Shown here one piece after another: positions 29,580 to 41,580 of a stretch of DNA of 64,000 nucleotides; the first letter of the stretch is position 1, and every line of letters starts with the position of its first letter. The notes under the pieces are model-generated. The model had not been told where the DNA came from. It made no database searches and was given only the letters and a program-made list of their open reading frames with translations. A program made the position numbers and the translations under genes. Source of the DNA: Clavelina lepadiformis (taxonomy: Eukaryota; Chordata; Ascidiacea; Aplousobranchia; Clavelinidae); assembly GCF_947623445.1 (NCBI RefSeq), contig NC_135242.1, forward strand, positions 24,242,001-24,306,000. Reading direction: 5' to 3'.

Positions 29580-29875
29580 GAGTCTAAATGATTTAGGAAA
29601 ACATATCTAGCTCAACAGATGGTTTACACGAATAGATATCAAATGAGGGCAGTAGTTACCCAAGCCAATTACCAAAACCAACAGATGAGTTGTCAAGACT
29701 CAACATGGTGATTGCAACTCAATAGACATCGTATAAGCGGTAGTATTGCTTATGTTCTTGGTTATTCGTATAATTGAGAAAGCATATAGCACCTATAATA
29801 AAAACGTTTTCTTGTCACTATTTCTCTAGTATGCATAATATAAAAACCTTTCAGCCGACAAAATTTCCCTTCCTA
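29580..29875 (-). repeat. dispersed 300-base repeat, inverted copy
   Basis: The complement of this stretch matches about 35228-35530 and 39741-40040 at roughly 80% by eye. Shared blocks include AACCAAGAACATAA, TTGCAATCACCATGT and GCTAGATATGTTTTCCTA. The latter two copies belong to the segmental duplication, so there are two independent loci. Confidence 0.75.
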
Positions 29876-32542
29876 AAAGGGTCTAGTATACAAGTATAGT
29901 ATAAAGTATAGCATACAAATGTATTCTGTGGTTGTGTACTTCTGCATTAGAACCCAACTTTTTTATCTAGTATAGCCTACTAGACCCATTCTTCATACTT
30001 TTTCAAGTAAGCTTAATATACTCAGCCAATGCTGGTTAAGCTGGTACACCTACTAAAATAAGTACTGACAGTCTGATCTGTCTATGTAGGCCTAGACTCG
30101 AAAGGCCAAGGTAGTTCACTTTGGTTCAAAAACGTGCCCATAGGCTAGTACCGGTAAAACGTGATTTTCAGCTAAATTATGGAAATATCGTTGCAGACAA
30201 AATTTAAATAAGCGACTAATTTCACATTAAGCTACAGGCTTTTCAGTGTGGTTCAATATCAAACATTTTAAGACTGAAACTGAAAGGCAAACAAACTAAA
30301 ATACAAATACCAAATATGGTTCAAAAGCAAGTTCTTCTTTTTCAAATTTAAACATTAGTTAGCACCAAACTGAGATATCATAAACTCCTACTAAATGTTC
30401 TGATTCACGCTACTCATACCAACTAATTACAACTCACAAGGTTAACAAGTAAATTATATTTCTTATCAAAAACCAGTTAATTTCAGAATTTCTCTCCTGA
30501 CATTTCGGATCTGGCATTAAAATCAAACGTCATAAACACACTGACGTCATAGCAACAGCCAACTGAAAGTAGTCTCGACGCAGAAAATACAATATTTATA
30601 CCATATTTCGCCTTTTACAATATTACTTTTAAACAAAGGGATTTTTTATTTTTTGATTATTACTATAGGGATGGTAGGTACATTTCATTTTAGACACACA
30701 AGATCAAAATGCTGCAAAGTATGCGATACGGCACGCTTTCAATTGTATGCTAGCAAGTAGTTTTTAATGAGTACGAGTACGCCTATATGGTTTTGTATTA
30801 TTTTCAATTTTGTAACAAAAGAAATAATTATTCAATGTTTTTAACCAAATTACCCATAAAACTGAATAGATTAATCAAAGCGAAGTTACTTTGACTTTTT
30901 CGTCTCAACCGTTCCAAAAGTAACGTGCGATATCACCAATTACTTCAGGTCCCCATTTAGAGTTGCCGCATGACAGTTAGCATTCCACCAGGCGTGATGC
31001 ATTTGAGTAGAGTTGTCATTACTGTACACAAAAAGAAATAAGACTAAAAACTTTGGCTTCATATGGTTGGTTTGGACAGTTTGGAAGACGTAGTTTACAC
31101 TTTTGTAATCATCTCAGTCAAAATGAAAGTTCACACTTCCACGAAATCTTTTCTCAAACACCTGGAAAACGCTCGATGAGAAAACAGAAAATATCCATGC
31201 TTGTAAACTGGCAAAATAATTTAACAGATTAACAAAGGAAATAAAATATCAAACATAAAGTGGCTTAATTTGGAACGTCTAAACGTTGTCTTAAATGGGC
31301 TGAAAAAGTTATTTGTTGTTCTTATTCATGTCTCAGCTATACAGTACAAATGGGCAGATACAAAAAGTATATAATTGATTGAATTGAATCATAATTACTG
31401 GCTGTGTTTGTTACTATGTTTAAAACAAATTTTAACATATAAAATATCGCATCGTTGATTTGTAAATCCCGTGAGTGACCCACATCTCTTTTTTGCCGAA
31501 ACTCCATAAAATAACTTCTCAGCTTGTAAAACCGGGCTTGGGTTAGACCTACTGCATGTGAAGGTCTCGAAGTATAACTTAATTATGTTTTACGAGTTAC
31601 AAATTTTGAATTACTTATAACATGCACAATCTAAAACAAACTCGGCAGAATCGAAGTTTATCACAGTTGCTTACAATATACAGGACGACACAAACTTATG
31701 ATGAATTGCTACGGCTTGAAATAAGCTCACATAAGATATAGTATGTGCGACTGAATTGCGTCAGGCAGACACTAAATTACGTTAACGCTAAGTGTCGCTA
31801 GCGAGCAATAAAAGATTTAATTTAGACAAACAAACGTTGCAGGTTTCTATGCGATGAAAATGAAACATTTCTATGGACATTTGTAGATGAAAAGTAAGTT
31901 ATTAAAAATTAATCATTTGTTAAATATAGAAACCAACAAATCAGATCGCAGCGCAACTCCATGCTTGGAGTGCTTCGTTCCAACCTGTCAATTCATAATC
32001 GTTGTTTCGACCCAAATTTTCTATATCTTTTTTATAGCGAGGTTTAGAGATAATTTTTATTGACATCGCCACATGCTTTTAGTTAGATTTAGTGACATTT
32101 ACCCTCTAAATAGCGCCATGTACACAACTATTTAGTCTAGGTACGAGCTTAGTTTTGGTGTGCTGACGTGTGTTTAATATCTCACTTATATGAAGTGATG
32201 TTCAACAAGCTATCCTAATAAGAGCAAGACAATAGGCGTGAAAAGTTTTCGTGCAAGTATTCTGCGAAATTCTCTGACACACCACACTTCATTAACAAGG
32301 ACTTAGTGACGTGCATGTGTAACAATGTACTCTGACACAGCAGACTTTGTTAAAATTTTACGATTCCTTCCTCAGGCGGAAAGCGATTTCGTGAAAAATG
32401 ACCGCGCTTGCCAACAACTTTTTTGTTCCTCCAAGGCTAGGTTAGTTTTCTTTCTGATTCAGCAAGCACTTCTTTGATCAGAAGCCTTGGCCGTGCTAGA
32501 CTGGTGTTAGGTTAGTTGCTTTTCAGCTGAGATAACTGAAGG

Positions 32543-34381
32543 ATGGAATTTTTACCGTTTCCAATCTGGCAACATCTGGGAAGTGTTTTTATTATTACAA
32601 CTCTTATAACTGTCCTTGGTCCTAATTTCTTTCGACCAACATTGAGCACATTCAACGATCTGACCGATAAAAAGAGAAAAGCATTTGTTCTCGAGTAAGT
32701 TGGTGAAATATTTCGTTTCACTTTGAGAGGAAATCGCTCCGTTTTTTTTTAGATGTTTTTAACATGAAAGAAATAGAAAGTGCTAATAACGGCATTGTTT
32801 ATTTAAAAGCAATCTTTTTCTATAGATATGTAAGTACTATAACACTAGCTAATACATAGCATAAGCCCAATCCCAGTCTATACAATGACAGTGTGTAGCT
32901 GTACTGTGGGTGCTAAGGTTGTTAAATGTGCGTGATATGTTTCCTTGCAGGTTGGTGTTCTTTTTGGGTGCGTCAGTTTCAAGTTTTTACAGCTTGTACT
33001 TAATTGTATTTGGTGGCAATCCCATCCAAGACCAAACTGGGTGAGGAAAAGTCAAAATCATTTTCGCGTGTGTACCCTATGACGTAATTGTTGTCTTGCG
33101 AGAAATAGGATTACAGCAAGAGATTTGTTTTTACAAAAATCTTCGAGTGACTTTTTAACGTTTATCCTTTAGCTTTGTTTTGTGTTTTTCCAGAAGTTCA
33201 GCTTTGGATCAATGGTTGCTTTTCTCTGGCGGAGAAGGACTTTTGGGAGGTTGAATTGGTTTCAAAATTAAACGTGTTATAATACCAAAAAAGTACTTTT
33301 ATTTTACACTTGTCATTTGATCCATTTCCAGGACTCCGTTGGAATGTGATTTTCCCATTTGTTTATCCTGTCGTTGACGTGGATACGGTTTTCCGGTTGA
33401 TGTGGAGGTTGAACCCAGCTCAACCCGCGCTAATTCATGGCGCTTATGTGCTTCTAATGACATTTCTGCTACTTCCGGCAAGTTTTTATGCTCATAATTT
33501 TCACACGAATAGAATGCACTGAATACTTTGTCGCTGATATTAATAAGGATATTCCGCATAATGACAAACTGCAACTTTTCGGAAACAGTAATTTCTTCAT
33601 AGGTGGACAAAACCATTCTCCATTTTTGCAGTTTAAGAATTATGACCATCGTACCAAGTCCTCTATTTATACTGAAGTGAGCAAAATGCAGTTTTGAAGA
33701 ACTTATTTTGCTCTTCCTTAGCTTTTTGCATTACTCAAAGTATACTTAATCTAACTAAGTGATAATGTAGAAGTTAGCATAAAAGTTTTTGGTGTATTTT
33801 TAGTTAGCATTTAGCCTTTATACGCTTTTTTCTTGGCTTTTTATTTCAGAAATATGATGGGTCGATTGGAACTAGATTACTCGTCGCTGTGCTTAGGAGT
33901 TAAACTTGTGGGATTTTTTTGTGAATTCCACATTCGGATTGTCACGATACCAATTTATTACATCCTGCTGTTTACCATGGCTGAACCTTCTCGCGGACTA
34001 TTTCTGTGAGTTTATATTTATCAGTCATTCCTGCCATCACCGTTATTCCAAAGAACACAGGTCTTTTGAAATATTGTCTTCTAACAATATTGAAATTTAT
34101 CACTGTATTTTTACTTCTATGTAACGACTGTCTCCGGTATGCAGAATTATCATCTGAGCAATTTTCTTCTTTGCAGGAGTTATTACAGCGTTCGTTTTTG
34201 GCTTGCTTTCGGAGTGGCCGTTGATCTAATGAATATATACTACTTTATCGGTATATGCAAGTTCTATTGGAATGAGATTTGTATTCAGAAGAGGAAAAAA
34301 AACCGGCAAACACACAGAGGTTTGTTAAAGTTTTTGCGAGTACTTAAGAAAACTAAAGAATATTGCGTGATTTTCTTGTAA
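32543..34381 (+). CDS. multi-pass membrane protein resembling TLC-domain proteins, copy 1
   Basis: Candidate exons: 32543-32694, 32951-33040, 33194-33249, 33332-33481, 33632-33676, 33850-34005, 34177-34381. Phases agree everywhere except between the fourth and fifth exon, where donor (phase 1) and acceptor (phase 2) do not fit; a micro-exon or another splice site is likely. About 285 residues, mostly hydrophobic, ending in a Lys/Arg-rich tail (QKRKKN). The spacing of ERLVFFLGAS, SLYLIVFGG, ALIHGAYVLL, SPLFILKNMM, HIRIVTIPIYY and DLMNIYYF follows the TLCD4/TMEM56 layout, so a TLC lipid-handling or sensing fold is inferred. The His-His pair of ceramide synthases reads His-Gly here. No function is claimed. 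AATAAA lies at 34656-34661. Confidence 0.6.
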
Positions 34382-34655
34382 CATTTTTACGGTCAGCTAC
34401 AAGGGTACAGACTAGAAGACGATAAGCAGCAAGACGAATGAGCAAGCAAGAGTCGAAAAGGCAAAGACTTAAAGGATGAAATTGAAACCTTGCGTTTTTG
34501 AAATTTGGCTTGTTATACAAAATCGTGACGTCATGTAATTGAATCGTGAAGTCTTTTTTCTTTTCATATGTAACTTAAATTATACCAAACTATTTCCATA
34601 ATATAATTGTGTTGTGGACACTTTTTTGTGCCTTCATTTACTTTCCAAAACTGCA

Positions 34656-34661
34656 AATAAA
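34656..34661 (+). terminator. candidate poly(A) signal of TLC-like copy 1
   Basis: AATAAA 275 bases after the stop, conserved in copy 2 (39651-39656). Confidence 0.45.
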
Positions 34662-34702
34662 AAATTGCTGCAACACTTGAAGAGACCCTTTATGGCTTAT
34701 GG

Positions 34703-35177
34703 CAAGGGTGTCCAACCTTTTTGGCCAAAGTGCCACATGCGATTTACGAATGATTGCGCGGGCCACTTGAATGTTTACTGCTAATTTCTAATTAAAACCC
34801 TCACACCAAAATTCTAATCTTAGATATACGAATTATCCTCTTTTACAATTATAAGAACAATAAACATATCAAGATATAGTAAATTCAACAAAGTTTTTAC
34901 TACACGTCGACATTTCAATGTAAAGTTTGGCACTGTTTTTCTCTACAAGTTTGGCAATATTCGGTGAGATGGACGATGTAGCAATGCGAAGCGAGTTTTC
35001 AATATGGCTGTCAGAAATTAGTAAACAAACAATAAATGCCAATTTCTCGGAATGTAAGTTCGCCATAAATTACGTAGGCGATTCAGTTGATAGTATAAGT
35101 CATTTCAAAAATAACCGCGCGGGCTACTCAGAACCTTCCCGCGGGCTAATTGGCGGGCCACGGGTTCGACACCCCTG
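34703..35177. mobile_element. hAT-like MITE present only in duplication unit 1
   Basis: Ends CAAGGGTGTCCAACC and GGGTTCGACACCCCTG. Flanks GCTTATGG (34695-34702) and ACTTATGG (35178-35185) form an 8-base target duplication with one mismatch. The empty site GCTTATGG is preserved in unit 2 at 39690-39697. It is 475 bases long with no transposase. Confidence 0.92.
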
Positions 35178-35227
35178 ACTTATGGTATCTTTACTTAAAT
35201 TACCTGTGAAATTGTCTGACTCTGTTT

Positions 35228-35530
35228 TAGCCTACCGCTAGAGTACTCTAGCCTTTCGTCGGCCGAAAGTGGTTTATATTACTAAAGAAATAGTGGACAA
35301 AAAACTTTTTTATTATAGGTACTGACTGTACACTTTCTCAATAATGGAATTAACCAAGAACATAAACAATTCTACCGCTCATAAGATGTCTATTGTGTTG
35401 CAATCACCATGTCAAGTTTTGACCACTCATCTGTTGATTTTAGTCACTCACTTGGCTAAATGCTGCCCTCATATTGTATCTACCCGTATAAACCATTTTT
35501 AGGCTAGATATGTTTTCCTATCATTTAACT
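35228..35530 (+). repeat. dispersed 300-base repeat in duplication unit 1
   Basis: Related in opposite orientation to 29580-29875 at about 80%, and nearly identical to the unit 2 copy at 39741-40040. It contains CAATCACCATGTCAAG and CTGCCCTCATATTGTATC. Confidence 0.75.
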
Positions 35531-35531
35531 G

Positions 35532-35600
35532 TACGGTACGTACGGTAAATACGGTATATAAATACGGTAAATACGGTACGTACGTAACGTAGTAGTTTCT
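35532..35600. repeat. ACGGTAAAT-type low-complexity palindromic tract
   Basis: Interleaved ACGGTA, ACGTACGT and ACGGTAAAT units make a largely self-complementary stretch. The copy in unit 2 (about 40044-40112) is identical, notable for sequence of this kind, and fits the recent homogenisation of this part of the duplication. Confidence 0.8.
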
Positions 35601-37513
35601 CGCTGACCCAAAGCCCGAATGTGTGCAATCACTTTGGAACCGGACAATACACGTTAATTTAGTTAGAAAGCGGGATCTCCGATAATCTTGCGCATAAATG
35701 TAGAACGCCGGGTTAAAAATTTGCAAAAATGTTTCATGAAAGTTTTAAAACTCTATCTTATTTTGATCGTTATTAACTTAGCTGAGCCATGCAAGCCTGT
35801 GATTATTAAGGGAGATTATAGTAGGCCTATACAAATCGAATAGAATTCTTATTTACAGACGTCTGCTTTACGAAACATTACGTCAATGATAGATAACATT
35901 GTGTACTATTAACTTTCTGTTTTCCGTTTTAAGTCGTGACATAAATATCGCACCTGCCTATCTTGCGTGAGTTATGCACAGCTGTTCAATGCATTCGTTC
36001 TACCATGATCAACGCTGTAACATGGACATCTTTATGCTGTTGCTGTGCTAATGTTTTGTGCAATTGTAATTGTTCAAAGAAACTTCAATATAATGGGTAT
36101 ATAGTTGTTATTCCTATGCAACCATTGTTGAACTCTATTTGAATAAGTGTCAAGATAGACAACTTTATTGTCATCTTCACAAGGTAACAAGGACTTTGAT
36201 CCTATAATATAGCAGTTGAGAACAAGTCATTATAATATTGATCACTGCTAATTGAAGCCTGTCATCAGACAATAAGCCGTCAAGGTGAACAATTAAACCT
36301 GTGGGTGAGAAAAGCAGACAACGACCTCATGAGTCTCATATATCATCACCCGCAATAAACATTTCAACAGCAAATTAATATTGTAATGGAGTGGGTCAAC
36401 CTCTCAAGTTCAGGTGCCATATACCCACTTTTCATTAAAAGCCTATGGGTGCGCACACCTATGGATCGACTCTATACATCGCACTTCGCTTGGCACACGT
36501 CAGAGCAATGTTCTGTAGCAACAAATCATATCTGAGCGGCTCGTCACCCGTGCATGATGACGTCATAAGGAGATTTTGAAGAACGCAAGAATCAGAGACT
36601 GAAGCAAATTGTGAGAGGACGAAACCGGAATGCCGCGGGTCACGTGATCAAATTTTAATCGATATTTAAATCAATAGGAACGGTGGGAGCGTAGAGGCAC
36701 AAATCTTTCTATGCTTCGTATGATTAAAACGTACGCAGACACTAAATTACGTTAACGCTAAGTGTCGCTAGCGAGCAATAAAAGATTTAATTTAGACAAA
36801 CAAACGTTGCAGGTTTCTATGCGATGAAAATGAAACATTTCTATGGACATTTGTAGATGAAAAGTAAGTTATTAAAAATTAATCATTTGTTAAATATAGA
36901 AACCAACAAATCAGATCGCAGCGCAACTCCATGCTTGGAGTGCTTCGTTCCAACCTGTCAATTCATAATCGTTGTTTCGACACACATTTTCTATATCTTT
37001 TTTATAGCGAGGTTTAGAGATAATTTTTATTGACATTGCCACATGCTTTTAGTCAGATTTAGTGACATTTACCCTCTAAATAGCGCCATGTACTTAACTA
37101 TTTAGTCTAGGTACGAGCTTAGTTTTGGTGTGCTGACGTGTGTTTAATATCTCACTTATATGAAGTGATGTTCAGCAAGCTATCCTAATAAGAGCAAGAC
37201 AATAGGCGTGAAAAGTTTTCGTGCAAGTATTCTGCGAAATTCTCTGACACACCACACTTCATTAAAAAGGACTTAGTGACGTGTGTGTGTGTAACAATGT
37301 ACTCTGACACAGCAGACTTTGTTAAAATTTTACGATTCCTTCCTCAGGCGGAAAGCAATTTCGTGATAATGACCGCGCTTGCCAACAACTTTTTTGTTCC
37401 TCCAAGGCTCGGTTAATTTTCTTTCTGATTCAGCAAGCACTTCTTTGATCAGAAGCTTAGGTCGTGCTATACTGATGTTAGGTTAGTTGCTTGTCCGCTG
37501 AGATAACTGAAGG
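35601..37513. other. noncoding DNA between the two TLC-like genes
   Basis: It includes the end of unit 1 and the upstream flank of copy 2. No coding exon is supported. Present are a TGACGTCA site near 36557 and a hairpin-like segment at about 36385-36445 (GGAGTGGGTCAA paired with TATACCCACTTTTCATT) related to the head of the 379-base repeat. Confidence 0.5.
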
Positions 37514-40500
37514 ATGGAATTTTTACCGTTTCCAATCTGGCAACATCTGGGAAGTGTACTCGTTATTACAACTCTTATAAAAGTCCTTGGTCCTAAGTTC
37601 TTTCGACCAACATTGAGCACATTCGACGATCTAACCGATAAAAAGAGAAAAGCATTTGTTCTCGAGTAAGTTGGTAAAATATTTCGTTTCACTTCGAGAG
37701 GAAATCGCTCCGTTATTTTAGATGTTTTTAAAATGAAAGAAATAGAAAGTGCTGATAACGGCCTTGTTTATTTAAAAGCAATCTTTTTCTATAGATATGT
37801 AAGTACTATAACACTATCTGATACAAACCAAGCCTAAGCCCAATCCCAGTCTATACAATGACAGTGTGTAGCTGTACTGTGGGTGCTAAGGTTGTTAAAT
37901 GTGTGAGATATGTTTCCTTGCAGGTTGGTGTTCTTTTTGGGTGCGTCAGTTTCAAGTTTTTACCTCTTGTACTTAATTGTATTTGGTGGCAATCCCATCC
38001 AAGACCAAACTGGGTGAGGAAAAGTCAAAATCCTTTTCGCGTGTGTACCCTATGACGTAATTGTTGTCTTGCGAGAAATAGGATTACAGCAAGAGATTTG
38101 CCTTTACAAAAATCTTCGAGTAACTTTTTAACGTTTATCTTTTATCTTTGTTTTGTGTTTTTCCAGAAGTTCAGCTTTGGATAAATGGTTGCTTTTCTCG
38201 GGCGGAGAAGGACTTTTTGCAGGTTGAATTGGTTTCAAAATTAAACGCGTTATAATACCAAAAAAGTACTTTTATTTTACGCTTGTCATTTGATCCGTTT
38301 CCAGGACTCCGTTGGAAGGTGATTTTCCCATTTCTTTATCCTGTCTTTGAAGTGGATACGGTTTTCCGGTTGATGTGGAGGTTGAACCCAGTTCAACCTG
38401 CGCTAATTCACGGCGCTTACGTGCTTTTAATGACATTTCTGCTACTTCCGGCAAGTTTTTATGCTCCTAATTTTCACACGAATAGAATACACTGAATACT
38501 TTGTCGCTGATATTAATAAGGATATTCCGCATTATGACAAACTGTAACTTTTCGGAAACTGTAATTTCTTTATAGGTGGACAAAACCATTCTCCATTTCT
38601 GCAGTTTAAGAATTATGACCATCATACCAAGTCCTCTATTTATACTGAAGTGAGCAAAATGCAGTTTTAAAGAACTTATTTTGGTCTTCTTTAAGCTTTT
38701 TGCATTACTCAAAGTATACTTAATCTTTAACTAAGTGATAATGTAGAAGTTAGCATAAAAGTTTTTGGTGTATTTATAGTTAGAATTTAGCCTTTATACG
38801 CTTTTTTCTTTGCTTTTTATTTCAGAAATATGATGGGTCGATTGGAATTAGATTACTGGTCGCTGTGCTTAGGAGTTAAACTTGTGGGATTTTTTTGTGA
38901 ATTCCACATTCGGATCGTCACGATACCAATTTATTACATCCTGCTGTTTACCATGGCTGAAACTTCGCGCGGACTATTTCTGTGAGTTTATATTTATCAG
39001 TCATTCCTGCCATCACCGTTATTCCAAAGAACATACGTCTTTTGAAAAAACGCCTGTTTGTGAAGCTTAAGTTTAAACTAACAACATTGAAATTTATCAC
39101 TGTATTTTTACTTCTATGTAACGACTGTGTCCGGCTTGCATAATTATCATCTGAGCAATTTTGTTCTTTGCAGGAGTTATTACAGCGTTCGTTTTTGGCT
39201 TGCTTTCGGTGTGGCCGTTGATCTAATGAATATATACTACTTTATCTGTATATGCAAGTTCTATTGGAATGAGATTTATATTCAGAAGAGGAAAAAAAAC
39301 ACGCAAACACACAGAGGTTTGTTAAAGTTTTTGCGAGTACTTAAGAAAACAAAGAATATTGCGTGATTTTCTTGTAACATTTTTACGGTCAGCTGCAAGG
39401 GTACAGACTAGAAGACGATAAGCAGCAAGACGAATGAGCAAGCAAGAGTCGAAAAGGCAAAGACTGGAAGGATGAAATTAAAACCTTGCGTTTTGAAATT
39501 TGGCTTGTTATACAAAAACGTGACGTCTTGTAATAGAATATTGAAGTCTTTTTCTTTTCATATATAACTTAAATTATACCAAACTATTTCCATAATATAT
39601 TTGTGTTGTGGACACTTTTTTGTGCCTTTATTTACTTTTCATAACTTGCAAATAAAAAATTGCTGCCACACTTGAAGAGACTCTTTATGGCTTATGGTAT
39701 CTTTACTTAAATTACCTGTGAAATTGTCTGACTCTGTTTTAGCCTACCGCTAGAGTACTCTAGCCTTTCGTCGGCCGAAAGTGGTTTATATTACTAAAGA
39801 AATAGTGGACAAAAAACTTTTTTGTTATAGGTACTGACTGTACACTTTCTCAATAATGGAATTAACCAAGAACATAAACAATTCTACCGCTCATAAGATG
39901 TCTATTGTGTTGCAATCACCATGTCAAGTTTTGACCACTCATCTGTTGATTTTAGTCACTCACTTGGCTAAATGCTGCCCTCATATTGTATCTACCCGTG
40001 TAAACCATTTTTAGGCTAGATATGTTTTCCTATCATTTAACTGTACGGTACGTACGGTAAATACGGTATATAAATACGGTAAATACGGTACGTACGTAAC
40101 GTAGTAGTTTCTCGCTGACCCAAAGCCCGAATGTGTGCAATCACTTTGGAACCGGACAATACACGTTAATTTAGTTAGAAAGCGGGATCTCCGATAATCT
40201 TGCGCATAAATGTAGAACGCCGGGTTAAAAATTTGCAAAAATGTTTCATGAAAGTTTTAAAACTCTATCTTATTTTGATCGTTATTAACTTAGCTGAGCC
40301 ATGCAAGCCTGTGATTATTAAGGGAGATTATAGTAGGCCTATACAAATCGAATAGAATTCTTATTTACAGACGTCTGCTTTACGAAACATTACGTCAATG
40401 ATAGATAACATTGTGTACTATTAACTTTCTGTTTTCCGTTTTAAGTCGTGACATAAATATCGCACCTGCCTATCTTGCGTGAGTTATGCACAGCTGTTCA

Positions 40501-41247
40501 ATGCATTCGTTCTACCATGATCAACGCTGTAACATGGACATCTTTATGCTGTTGCTGTGCTAATGTTTTGTGCAATTGTAATTGTTCAAAGAAACTTCAA
40601 TATAATGGGTATATAGTTGTTATTCCTATGCAACCATTGTTGAACTCTATTTGAATAAGTGTCAAGATAGACAACTTTATTGTCATCTTCACAAGGTAAC
40701 AAGGACTTTGATCCTATAATATAGCAGTTGAGAACAAGTCATTATAATATTGATCACTGCTAATTGAAGCCTGTCATCAGAAAATAAGCCGTCAAGGTGA
40801 ACAATTAAACCTGTGGGTGAGAAAAGCAGACAACGACCTCATGAGTCTCATATATCATCACCCGCAATAAACATTTCAACAGCAAATTAATATTGTAATG
40901 GAGTGGGTCAACCTCTCAAGTTCAGGTGCCATATACCCACTTTTCATTAAAAGCCTATGGGTGCGCACACCTATGGATCGACTCTATACATCGCACTTCG
41001 CTTGGCACACGTCAGAGCAATGTTCTGTAGCAACAAATCATATCTGAGCGGCTCGTCACCCGTGCATGATGACGTCATAAGGAGATTTTGAAGAACGCAA
41101 GAATCAGAGACTGAAGCAAATTGTGAGAGGACGAAACCGGAATGCCGCGTGTCACGTGATCAAATTTTAATCGATATTTAAATCAATAGGAACGGTGGGA
41201 GCGTAGTGGCACAAATCGGCCATCTTTCTATGCTTTGTATGATTAAA
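36736..41247 (+). repeat. tandem segmental duplication, unit 2
   Basis: Direct copy of 31768-36735, shorter mainly because it lacks the 475-base hAT element and one target duplication. Identity by eye is about 98.5% over the first 470 bases, about 95% across the gene, and over 99.5% from 39698 to the end. The match stops near AAAACGTACGC. Confidence 0.92.
37514..39366 (+). CDS. multi-pass membrane protein resembling TLC-domain proteins, copy 2
   Basis: Tandem paralogue of the gene at 32543, with the same exon layout and the same unresolved junction between exons four and five. Its first exon differs from copy 1 at five of fifty residues (for example HLGSVLVITT, KVLGPKFFRP). A one-base deletion near the end changes the tail from KKTKEYCVIFL to KKTKNIA, stopping at 39364-39366. 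Hydrophobic segments and the basic tail are kept. AATAAA at 39651-39656. Family assignment is as for copy 1 and equally tentative. Confidence 0.58.
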
Positions 41248-41580
41248 ACGTACGCGCACTGACACTCTTATCTTATTAAAGGGCTTGACAAAGGTCAGTA
41301 TCGGCTGATCTGCTGCCAACATGAGGTCATATTTGAATTGTTTTGAAAGTCCTCTAGGGGTCATGACCCCGCTTTGGTTGTTCAAATAGGAGCGCGCCAG
41401 ACTACTTGTTTCCACCACAGTAAACCAATTTGAAAAGATGTTTATTGAAAATTTCGTGGGACGTGTTTAGGTGAATGCAAAGTTTTCTTAGTAAAACACC
41501 GGTTTGGTAGCTTTGTGATTAGTTTTACCAAACCTGTGTCGGTATTGTAGTCATGGTAACCAGCAAAATGCAGTATTTTG
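39367..41580. other. downstream DNA of duplication unit 2
   Basis: No coding exon supported. It repeats 34382-36735 without the hAT element. A TGACGTCA site lies near 41067. AATAAA on the minus strand at 41441-41446 probably serves the NALF-like gene. Confidence 0.5.
41441..41446 (-). terminator. candidate poly(A) signal of the NALF-like gene
   Basis: AATAAA on the minus strand, about 135 bases after the NALF-like stop codon. Confidence 0.4.

Larger units (their letters stand above)
29466..29985. repeat. composite inverted-repeat structure
   Basis: The left end (29466-29527) and the right end (about 29909-29985, opposite orientation) share TAGATAAAAA, GTTGGG, TGCAGAAGT, CCACAGAATACATTTGTAT in the same order, forming imperfect inverted ends of about 65 bases. 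Between them lie the rest of a complete 92-base inverted-repeat element (29487-29578) and a dispersed repeat of about 300 bases in minus orientation (29580-29875). It may be nested insertions or one TIR element. Confidence 0.65.
24922..32542. other. gene-poor region between DYRK2 and the first TLC-like gene
   Basis: About 7.6 kb without a supported coding exon; from 27107 to 32511 even short open frames are nearly absent. The left part should hold the DYRK2 promoter and leader. Also present are a long hairpin (27538-27666), a short tandem octamer repeat (about 28080-28104), a composite inverted-repeat structure (29466-29985), TGACGTCA sites near 25238, 26340 and 30541, and the start of the tandem duplication at about 31768. 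Confidence 0.5.
31768..36735 (+). repeat. tandem segmental duplication, unit 1
   Basis: The unit starts at GCAGACACTAAATTACG and is followed directly by the same start at 36736. It includes the TLC-like gene copy 1, a hAT element absent from unit 2, and about 1.5 kb of downstream noncoding DNA. Left edge, centre junction and right edge share only GC at the breakpoint, which suggests joining at very short homology. Confidence 0.92.

Noticed and set aside
39690-39697. absence of the hAT element in unit 2 as a deletion
   Set aside because: The site holds a single clean GCTTATGG, as expected for an unoccupied target; insertion into unit 1 is simpler, though perfect excision cannot be excluded.
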